A stretch of DNA of 8,595 nucleotides from Desulfurococcales archaeon. Its GTDB lineage: Archaea > Thermoproteota > Thermoprotei_A > Sulfolobales > Desulfurococcaceae. Positions 1 through 3,564 of the stretch are shown here, piece after piece (the first letter of the stretch is position 1; each line of letters opens with the position of its first letter). The translations under genes were made by a program, and so were the position numbers. The stretch lies in the NCBI GenBank assembly GCA_027064845.1, contig JAMOPC010000399.1:1-8595 (forward strand). Reading direction: 5' to 3'. The notes under the pieces were generated by a model. The model had not been told where the DNA came from, ran no database searches, and was given only the letters and a program-made list of their open reading frames with translations.

Positions 1-36
1 TTTTTTTAATAATTAATTTTTGTTAGAAGTGTTTGT

Positions 37-44
37 TTTATAAG
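37..44 (+). promoter_or_regulatory. Putative TATA box of the TBP-like gene
   Basis: TTTATAAG lies 44 nt upstream of the preferred TTG start at 81. That is about the distance of the TATA-like boxes before the genes at 1006 and 2809. This spacing helps to choose TTG 81 over the earlier in-frame TTG at 33, which would sit upstream of the box. No BRE is clear in this AT-rich stretch. Confidence 0.4.
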
Positions 45-69
45 TTCTATTTTCTTATTATTAATTATT

Positions 70-76
70 GGGTAAC
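70..76 (+). promoter_or_regulatory. GGGTAAC ribosome binding site that fixes the TTG start
   Basis: GGGTAAC stands four nt before TTG 81. The same motif, GGGTAACA, precedes the ATG at 2164, and GGGTAA precedes the minus-strand ATG at 1671. It looks like a weaker variant of the GGTGA site used by the other genes. The TTG at 33 has no comparable site. Confidence 0.55.
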
Positions 77-80
77 AATC

Positions 81-638
81 TTGTTTAGGCTAGAAATAGT
101 CAATATTATTGCTAGGACCCAGTTGCCAATGGAAATAGATTTGAAGAAACTAGCCGAGGAAATAGGTGGCGAGTATAGGCACAGGAGGTTCCCGGGACTG
201 ATTAAGCGATTCAATGGTCTAGGTACGTTTCTGTTCTTTAAGAATGGTAAAGTATCAATTGTTGGCATTAAATCCTATGATGATTTGCCGAGGGCCTCGT
301 ACTTGTTGAAGAAACTATTTAACTTGTCTAGGCGACCTAAACTGTTTGTTAAGAACGTTGTTGTAACTGTTTACTATAATGACTGGTTACCAATAGAAAA
401 GTTTGCAAGTATTTGTGGTAACGAGTGTTTCTATGAGCCAAAAGTATTTCCAGCACTTAGTTATAATCATAAGAATATAACGGCACTAATATTTGGGAGT
501 GGTAAAGTAATAATGAGTGGCTCAAATAAACTAGAGGACTATTATGAATTGGCCGAGTACTTGGACAATGTCTTTTCCACTCTTAGGGGCGGGGCACAAG
601 ATAATAAAGCTTTTTCAATGTCTTCTTTCTCTAAATAA
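81..638 (+). CDS. Divergent TATA-binding protein (TBP) homologue
   Basis: The product is 185 residues from TTG 81, close to the usual archaeal TBP length. It contains two tandem TBP repeats, about residues 5-80 and 88-167. Repeat 1 has RRFPGLIKRF and FFKNGKV; repeat 2 has VFPALSY and LIFGSGKVIMSG. These match the family motifs FPGLI and LIFSSGKMVCTGAK. The DNA-kinking phenylalanine pairs are kept (F37/F53 and F123/F138), as are the asparagines that contact the TATA centre (N8 and N92). The loop between each Phe pair is one residue shorter in repeat 1 and two in repeat 2. The first conserved Thr is V61; the second is S146. In archaea TBP binds the TATA box and recruits TFB and RNA polymerase. 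A mobile-element copy could redirect host transcription or act as a repressor (inference). The last ~20 residues lie beyond the fold and overlap the minus-strand gene. Family assignment is strong; activity is unknown. Confidence 0.85.
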   Translation: MFRLEIVNIIARTQLPMEIDLKKLAEEIGGEYRHRRFPGLIKRFNGLGTFLFFKNGKVSIVGIKSYDDLPRASYLLKKLFNLSRRPKLFVKNVVVTVYYNDWLPIEKFASICGNECFYEPKVFPALSYNHKNITALIFGSGKVIMSGSNKLEDYYELAEYLDNVFSTLRGGAQDNKAFSMSSFSK

Positions 639-931
639 CCCTTGGTCAAGGCACACTTTACTATTGTCTTCATTGGTTCTATATCGTTTTTAGCTGAATA
701 AAGCAATACTGTCCTAACAATTATGTGCATGGCTTTTCGGCAACTGTTCCAACTATAGTATTTTTCGCAAATATTTAGGTAAGTATTGTATAGTTTTTTG
801 TCGTGTTTTATAATATTGACTATTTTTGAAATATTGAGCGAGTTATTGTTTTTGACCAAATATATTATTCCTACCGTTTCTTTTTGGAAATGTTTTAAAA
901 CATGGACAAACACTATTTGCCAATCATACAT
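542..931 (-). CDS. Hypothetical 129-residue protein, convergent with the TBP-like gene
   Basis: I do not recognise this protein. It is predicted mostly helical, rich in Lys, Asn and Ile, starts MYDWQIVFVHVLK and has four cysteines in the middle and C-terminal parts. No membrane segment or zinc-binding cluster is evident. An open frame of this length in stop-rich DNA, filling the gap between two plus-strand genes, argues that it is real. The start has a weak GGGAT-like site (minus strand) 5 nt upstream and a TATA-like box about 40 nt upstream. Its last 97 nt overlap the end of the TBP-like gene on the other strand, and it is divergently transcribed from the gene at 1006 across a 74-bp spacer. 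A role as a small regulator is possible but unsupported. Confidence 0.6.
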   Translation of the reverse strand: MYDWQIVFVHVLKHFQKETVGIIYLVKNNNSLNISKIVNIIKHDKKLYNTYLNICEKYYSWNSCRKAMHIIVRTVLLYSAKNDIEPMKTIVKCALTKGYLEKEDIEKALLSCAPPLRVEKTLSKYSANS

Positions 932-963
932 TATTTATCCCAAAAATTATTTGTATAGTACAC

Positions 964-971
964 TTTATATT
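964..971. promoter_or_regulatory. TATA box possibly shared by two divergent genes
   Basis: TTTATATT begins 42 nt upstream of the ATG at 1006 on the plus strand. Read on the minus strand as AATATAAA, it ends 40 nt from the ATG at 931. It sits almost exactly midway in the 74-bp spacer, so a single box could serve both directions. The same 8-mer occurs 38 nt before the start at 2164. Confidence 0.4.
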
Positions 972-994
972 TTGATTCTTAAACAAGAATAAAT

Positions 995-1000
995 AGGTGA
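995..1000 (+). promoter_or_regulatory. AGGTGA ribosome binding site
   Basis: AGGTGA ends 5 nt before ATG 1006. It overlaps an in-frame GTG at 997 that would otherwise give a three-residue-longer protein, so ATG 1006 is chosen. Confidence 0.75.
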
Positions 1001-1005
1001 AGTCT

Positions 1006-1485
1006 ATGGAAGAACCTGTAATGCCGGAAGACATATCTTCACCATGGATAGAAGAGCTAATGAGGTATATTCTCAAATATGGTGTACCTGTCCATAATCT
1101 AGAAGATACAATGGCCTTATTAGACAAAATTGCCAATTTTGGCGACTATGATTCGTTCATCAATGTATTAACCATGGTAATGAGTAACCTAGAGAGTCCA
1201 CCGTACTATATATTCCCAGCACCTATTGATGCGATAATAGTTGATGCAAAAATTATTTTTCCAGAAGAACTTTTAAAACTAGGTATAAGTACTAGGTCAA
1301 ACATGACTACCTACGCGGTCCTAATATTTTACAAGATGCCCGGCAGTAATGAGGTAGAAATGGTCATGTGGAAAATGCATTATTACTCTGATAAAAACAA
1401 ATTCGTATCAGAAGTCGCTTCATTCGCTGAGACTCAAAAAGTTATCCAGGGTCTTCAGCAAAAATATGAGGGACAAACCAAGTAA
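1006..1485 (+). CDS. Hypothetical 159-residue soluble protein
   Basis: I do not recognise the family. From ATG 1006 the protein begins MEEPVMPEDISSPWIEELM. It has an acidic, helical N-terminal half (about residues 12-65), then a Pro-rich turn with IFPAPIDAIIVDAKIIF (near 73-88), strands around TTYAVLIFYKM and EVEMVMWKMHYY, and a C-terminal helix of about 35 residues. The pattern suggests a small alpha/beta domain. There is no signal peptide, membrane segment or catalytic motif. A good AGGTGA site supports the start. It is divergent from the gene at 931, and its last 66 nt overlap the minus-strand membrane protein gene. It could be a cytoplasmic virus protein; nothing in the sequence fixes a role. 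Confidence 0.8.
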   Translation: MEEPVMPEDISSPWIEELMRYILKYGVPVHNLEDTMALLDKIANFGDYDSFINVLTMVMSNLESPPYYIFPAPIDAIIVDAKIIFPEELLKLGISTRSNMTTYAVLIFYKMPGSNEVEMVMWKMHYYSDKNKFVSEVASFAETQKVIQGLQQKYEGQTK

Positions 1486-1671
1486 TACGGCTGCCAAGTA
1501 ATTCTTAAGAATAATGGCAATTATTAGGATGGATACCGTATATATGATTCTTTTTTCTATAACTTTTATTTTCGTTATCTCTTTTACTGATAACTTTATG
1601 CTCCAATAAACATTAATGGCGGAAAATACCAGTATCAATACATTTATTATTTGAATAATGTAATCATACAT
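1420..1671 (-). CDS. Small membrane protein with two hydrophobic helices (83 residues)
   Basis: The product starts MYDYIIQIINVLILVFSAIN and has one hydrophobic segment at about residues 4-26, a basic linker (KEITKIKVIEKR) and a second long hydrophobic region at about 43-72. This is a helical hairpin in the membrane with a charged connecting loop. On the minus strand the start has GGGTAA six nt upstream, almost a mirror of the site before the divergent gene at 1756, which strongly supports expression. Its last 66 nt overlap the 3' end of the plus-strand gene ending at 1485. No family is recognised. A virion membrane protein, holin-like or superinfection protein are all possible and cannot be distinguished. 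Confidence 0.65.
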   Translation of the reverse strand: MYDYIIQIINVLILVFSAINVYWSIKLSVKEITKIKVIEKRIIYTVSILIIAIILKNYLAAVLLGLSLIFLLKTLDNFLSLSE

Positions 1672-1755
1672 GTTTTTTACCCATTATTGATATAGAGTAG
1701 GCATAAATATTTTTATTTATTTATGCTTTTATGAGAACTAATTTGGTGAAAAAAC
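1672..1755. promoter_or_regulatory. Mirror-symmetric divergent promoter region
   Basis: This 84-bp spacer separates the divergent start codons at 1671 (minus) and 1756 (plus). Reading outward from its centre, both arms carry TATTTATGC, then 18 unlike bases, then a ribosome binding site followed by AAAAAAC and ATG (GGGTAAAAAAC on the minus strand, GGTGAAAAAAC on the plus). The two arms have identical length, so the dyad centre at 1713.5 is exactly midway between the starts. This suggests a bidirectional promoter expressing both membrane proteins together. Confidence 0.6.
1701..1726. repeat. Perfect 9-bp inverted repeat in the divergent promoter
   Basis: GCATAAATA at 1701-1709 is repeated inverted as TATTTATGC at 1718-1726 with an 8-nt T-rich spacer. 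Each arm is TATA-like. It may be paired TATA boxes, a regulator operator, or both. Confidence 0.7.
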
Positions 1756-2079
1756 ATGGCCATGAGCTACGCAGACCCAGTCCAAGCCCAAAGATTCATA
1801 TTAGCAATAGTAGTTGGAATTGTATTAATAATTGTTGGTGCAGTAACTGGCACTGTTGCCTATGCCATCGGTGACTATGTATTACAGCAATTAAATCATA
1901 CTGAAGGAGTAACTATTAGTCCCCAAGCAAACTTCCTAGCGACTGTAACTAATGTAATATCTCCAGCCTTCACAATACTTGGAGTGGTCGTAATAGTAAT
2001 TGCGGCAGTAGGTATTATAAGACTATTATTCTCAACGGTTGCCGACTTCCAGACAATGGCTGGAATGGTCACTGGTTAA
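1756..2079 (+). CDS. Two-helix hydrophobic protein, candidate major capsid protein of a spindle-shaped virus
   Basis: The protein has 107 residues: a short polar N-terminus (MAMSYADPVQAQR), a membrane helix at about 14-38 (ILAIVVGIVLIIVGAVTG), a polar loop at about 39-68 with one N-x-T sequon (N47), a second membrane helix at about 70-92 (FTILGVVVIVIAAVGII) and a short tail. It lacks a cleavable-looking signal. GGTGA six nt upstream fixes ATG 1756 over the ATG at 1762. Small proteins with two hydrophobic helices and short termini are the typical major capsid proteins of spindle-shaped archaeal viruses such as fuselloviruses and Pyrococcus abyssi virus 1 (established knowledge). The assignment here rests on layout, size and neighbours, not on a recognised sequence match. 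A non-structural membrane protein is the main alternative. Confidence 0.85.
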   Translation: MAMSYADPVQAQRFILAIVVGIVLIIVGAVTGTVAYAIGDYVLQQLNHTEGVTISPQANFLATVTNVISPAFTILGVVVIVIAAVGIIRLLFSTVADFQTMAGMVTG

Positions 2080-2121
2080 AAATAGGTATTAACCATAAAT
2101 AAAATAGTTTAAAACAATATC

Positions 2122-2135
2122 TTTTTTTATATTTT
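2122..2135 (+). promoter_or_regulatory. T-tract with embedded TATA box
   Basis: A run of seven T (2122-2128) leads into TTTATATT (2126-2133), which is identical to the box at 964-971 and lies 38 nt before the ATG at 2164. The T-run could also end transcription of the 107-residue gene. Promoter and terminator readings cannot be separated by eye. Confidence 0.35.
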
Positions 2136-2163
2136 CAACATATTCTATTCTGGGGTAACAATA

Positions 2164-2532
2164 ATGACTACCGAGGCACTATTATCTATACTGTTTTCAC
2201 TGATATTCTCTGTTGCACCAATATACTTCTTGGCAAAGGTTCGAGAAGTCCATAATTATCTTTATGGTGTAGTGGTTTGTATGTTTTCCCTTGTTTTCTT
2301 GTTGGCAATTTCTTATGGCTTGTCTGTGGAACATTATGGTTATAGACAAGTAACATATACTAATACTACTAGTAACGAGACAATTACGGTAGAGGAACCA
2401 CTTTATAGGTCTAATCCCTATGTTGTATTCTTGCTTATCCCTATTATTCTTAACTTGGTTGTCCTGATTCTATACGCTTTTCTCTGGTTAACAATTAATT
2501 ATGTGCCAGTGATTTCGATTAGAAAAAAGTAG
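2164..2532 (+). CDS. Membrane protein with three predicted helices (122 residues)
   Basis: Hydrophobic segments lie at about residues 4-24, 31-52 and 86-112. Between helices 2 and 3 is a polar stretch of about 33 residues with two N-x-T sequons (N67 and N71), consistent with an exposed, possibly glycosylated loop. The C-terminus is basic (ISIRKK), which suggests a cytoplasmic end. GGGTAA (2153-2158) lies five nt before ATG 2164, in a context nearly identical to the site before the TBP-like gene. No family is recognised. Its position directly after the candidate capsid protein suggests a minor virion membrane protein or a host-membrane protein, but this is inference. Its stop codon lies inside the next promoter repeat. 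Confidence 0.8.
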   Translation: MTTEALLSILFSLIFSVAPIYFLAKVREVHNYLYGVVVCMFSLVFLLAISYGLSVEHYGYRQVTYTNTTSNETITVEEPLYRSNPYVVFLLIPIILNLVVLILYAFLWLTINYVPVISIRKK

Positions 2533-2543
2533 GCATAAATATT
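2528..2543 (+). promoter_or_regulatory. Promoter-like 16-bp repeat, second copy
   Basis: AGTAGGCATAAATATT here is identical to 1696-1711. In both places it lies about the same distance before a start codon (GCATAAATATT begins 58 nt before ATG 2591 and 55 nt before ATG 1756). It overlaps the stop codon of the preceding gene. It probably contains the TATA element of the 41-residue protein gene. Confidence 0.5.
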
Positions 2544-2549
2544 ATTAGT

Positions 2550-2580
2550 CAATAATCAATAATTGAATAACCAATAATTG
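2550..2580. repeat. CAATAATTG short palindromic repeats
   Basis: CAATAATTG, a perfect dyad around a central A, occurs at 2557-2565 and 2572-2580. A half copy, CAATAAT, occurs at 2550-2556. They lie between the putative promoter and the ribosome binding site of the 41-residue gene, where an operator would block transcription. AT-rich composition makes chance copies possible. Confidence 0.35.
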
Positions 2581-2590
2581 GGTGAATGGA

Positions 2591-2716
2591 ATGAGAGCCA
2601 CAACTTGGAGACATAAATTTGCTGAAATAGTACGTAAGTGCTGGGAATACGCTAAAAAGTTCCCTAAGGGACAGAGGAGAGACGCCTACAGAGAGTGTTG
2701 GGCAAAATACAGGTAA
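2591..2716 (+). CDS. Twin Cys-Trp miniprotein (41 residues)
   Basis: The gene starts at ATG 2591, preceded by GGGTGA at 2580-2585; an upstream ATG at 2586 reads straight into a stop. The product is very basic and predicted to be two helices joined by KFPKGQRRD. Each helix carries a similar block: RKCWEYA (C17, W18) and RECWAKY (C36, W37), so the protein looks like an internal duplication. In a hairpin the two cysteines could form a disulfide, or two proteins could bind one metal ion. Tiny basic proteins with paired Cys occur in hyperthermophilic archaea and their viruses, but I cannot name this family. DNA binding or virion packing is a guess from the charge. Good ribosome binding site and upstream promoter repeat support reality. 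Confidence 0.7.
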   Translation: MRATTWRHKFAEIVRKCWEYAKKFPKGQRRDAYRECWAKYR

Positions 2717-2750
2717 GCTCTTCTATGATAAGGTCCTAAAACCAAATAAT

Positions 2751-2760
2751 CTTTTTTATT
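2751..2760 (+). terminator. T-rich possible terminator
   Basis: CTTTTTTATT lies 35 nt after the 41-residue gene and just before the promoter of the next gene. Archaeal transcription often ends at such T-tracts. No hairpin was found. Confidence 0.3.
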
Positions 2761-2766
2761 AACCCC

Positions 2767-2775
2767 TAAATATTT
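2767..2775 (+). promoter_or_regulatory. TATA-like box of the basic protein pair
   Basis: TAAATATTT begins 42 nt before ATG 2809, the same spacing seen at the 1006 gene. It follows a CCCC run that is unusual in this AT-rich spacer. Confidence 0.35.
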
Positions 2776-2808
2776 CTCTTCTAAAACATTTTATTAGGTG
2801 AACAAGTT

Positions 2809-3204
2809 ATGAGGAGAAACATTTACCAAGGACATAGGAGTTGTTATGCAATAAATGAGGGAATATATGTTCCTGGCCATGGTGTAAACTTACAGACAGC
2901 CGTAAGTATTGCGTACCTGATATTTAGGGACTTTAGGAGAGGTTGGACCTATGATCACCAGTGCAGAAAGATACCTATGGACTTCGAGCTTATGAGGAAA
3001 CGCCTGTTTTACCTAATACCTTTGGCTAGGAAACACTATGGGAAAGAAGAGGAAAAGAAGGTCAAGGAATTCGTCACTAAAGCGTTCTTGCAACTAGGCA
3101 TACCAAGAGAATACAGGAGATACATCAAGATAGTTGGTCTAGAGAAACTCAAGGTACCAATCGAAGTAAAGGTGCCGGTCAGGAAAAGAAGGATCAGGAG
3201 ATAA
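2809..3204 (+). CDS. Basic hypothetical protein (131 residues)
   Basis: AGGTGA at 2796-2801 precedes ATG 2809. The protein is strongly basic throughout. Its N-terminal part (about 1-55) contains RRNIYQGHRSCYAI, GIYVPGHGVNL and YDHQCRK with two cysteines (C12 and C52) and several histidines. The middle (about 60-95) is helical and Lys/Glu-rich (KHYGKEEEKKVKEFVTKAF). The end is a run of Val/Lys strands closing with VRKRRIRR. There is no membrane segment. The charge suggests nucleic-acid binding, perhaps genome packaging, but no known DNA-binding motif is visible. Two nt after its stop codon the next gene begins, so the two are almost certainly co-translated and may work together. Confidence 0.85.
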   Translation: MRRNIYQGHRSCYAINEGIYVPGHGVNLQTAVSIAYLIFRDFRRGWTYDHQCRKIPMDFELMRKRLFYLIPLARKHYGKEEEKKVKEFVTKAFLQLGIPREYRRYIKIVGLEKLKVPIEVKVPVRKRRIRR

Positions 3205-3206
3205 CT

Positions 3207-3416
3207 TTGCTAAAGTTCCTCAAGAAACTTGTAAAGTTTAGGCCTCCCAGAAAAAAGACCGCGGCATATTTAGAAATAGACTTGCGTGGACGAGTAATTG
3301 TTTTACCCAATGGTAAACGTATTAGGGCTAAAGAAATCTTGCCGATAAACAATGAATTAGTGTTAGTAAGAGACATTTTTGGTCGCGAGCACTTAGTAAG
3401 GTTAAATACTCATTAG
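3207..3416 (+). CDS. Small basic beta-rich protein (69 residues), translationally coupled
   Basis: The start is TTG 3207, two nt after the stop of the preceding gene, with CAGGAGAT (3195-3202) as ribosome binding site inside that gene's end. The N-terminus is a basic helix (LKFLKKLVKFRPPRKK). It is followed by alternating strands: AAYLEIDLRG, RVIVLPNGKRIRA, ELVLVRDIFG and EHLVRLN, suggesting a small beta-barrel or sheet of the SH3/OB size class. No specific family is recognised. Like its partner it carries a high positive charge, so a nucleic-acid or ribonucleoprotein role is plausible. The frame remains open in spite of AT-rich DNA and the coupling supports a real gene. Confidence 0.75.
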   Translation: MLKFLKKLVKFRPPRKKTAAYLEIDLRGRVIVLPNGKRIRAKEILPINNELVLVRDIFGREHLVRLNTH

Positions 3417-3418
3417 GC

Positions 3419-3433
3419 TTTTTTCTTGTTTCT
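3419..3433 (+). terminator. T-rich terminator after the basic gene pair
   Basis: Directly after the TAG stop the sequence reads CTTTTTTCTTGTTTCT, a T-tract typical of archaeal intrinsic termination. It precedes a long promoter region, so ending transcription here makes sense. Confidence 0.5.
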
Positions 3434-3435
3434 AA

Positions 3436-3457
3436 ATATATAAAAGATATATAAAAG
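3436..3457 (+). repeat. Tandem ATATATAAAAG repeat (TATA-like)
   Basis: ATATATAAAAG occurs twice head to tail at 3436-3446 and 3447-3457. A third near copy, ATATATAAAAA, is at 3534-3544. These are strong TATA-box-like sequences. The first pair lies 108-129 nt before ATG 3565 and would imply a leader of about 80-105 nt. Confidence 0.55.
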
Positions 3458-3495
3458 TCCTCAGAAAGTATAGAACTAGTTCAATAATAAACTGT

Positions 3496-3520
3496 TTTAT
3501 ATCATGTTCCATGATATAAA
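3496..3520. promoter_or_regulatory. Perfect 11-bp inverted repeat, putative operator
   Basis: TTTATATCATG at 3496-3506 and CATGATATAAA at 3510-3520 are exact reverse complements around a TTC loop. It lies between the tandem TATA-like repeats and the gene at 3565, the right position for an operator controlling the surface-protein operon. An RNA hairpin in the leader is the alternative. Confidence 0.6.
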
Positions 3521-3531
3521 GATAAATTTTC

Positions 3532-3544
3532 TTATATATAAAAA
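3532..3544 (+). promoter_or_regulatory. Proximal TATA-like box of the surface-protein operon
   Basis: TTATATATAAAAA ends 20 nt before ATG 3565. A transcript starting about 25 nt downstream would have almost no leader and would lose the GGGTGA site, so the more distant TATA copies may be the main promoter. Confidence 0.35.
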
Positions 3545-3564
3545 CTATTTTGGGTGAAAAAGGT

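Noticed and set aside
33..80. A longer N-terminus for the TBP-like protein from TTG 33
   Set aside because: No ribosome site precedes it, the extra residues are hydrophobic and unlike TBP, and a good TATA-like box and GGGTAAC site point to TTG 81.
65..268. Minus-strand open frame inside the TBP-like gene
   Set aside because: It is the antisense of conserved TBP motifs and has no start signals.
786..992. Plus-strand open frame of 68 codons
   Set aside because: It lies antisense to the better-supported minus-strand gene at 542-931, lacks a ribosome site and is low-complexity hydrophobic.
997..1005. GTG 997 as start of the 159-residue gene
   Set aside because: This GTG is part of the AGGTGA ribosome binding site of ATG 1006.
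924..1136. Minus-strand open frame of 70 codons
   Set aside because: It covers the divergent promoter and the start of the well-supported gene at 1006; no ribosome site.
3194..3376. Minus-strand open frame opposite the 69-residue gene
   Set aside because: The plus-strand frame is coupled to its neighbour with a ribosome site; the minus frame has none.
3550..3564. TTG 3550 as start of the 398-residue gene
   Set aside because: It lies before the GGGTGA site, which is well spaced only for ATG 3565.
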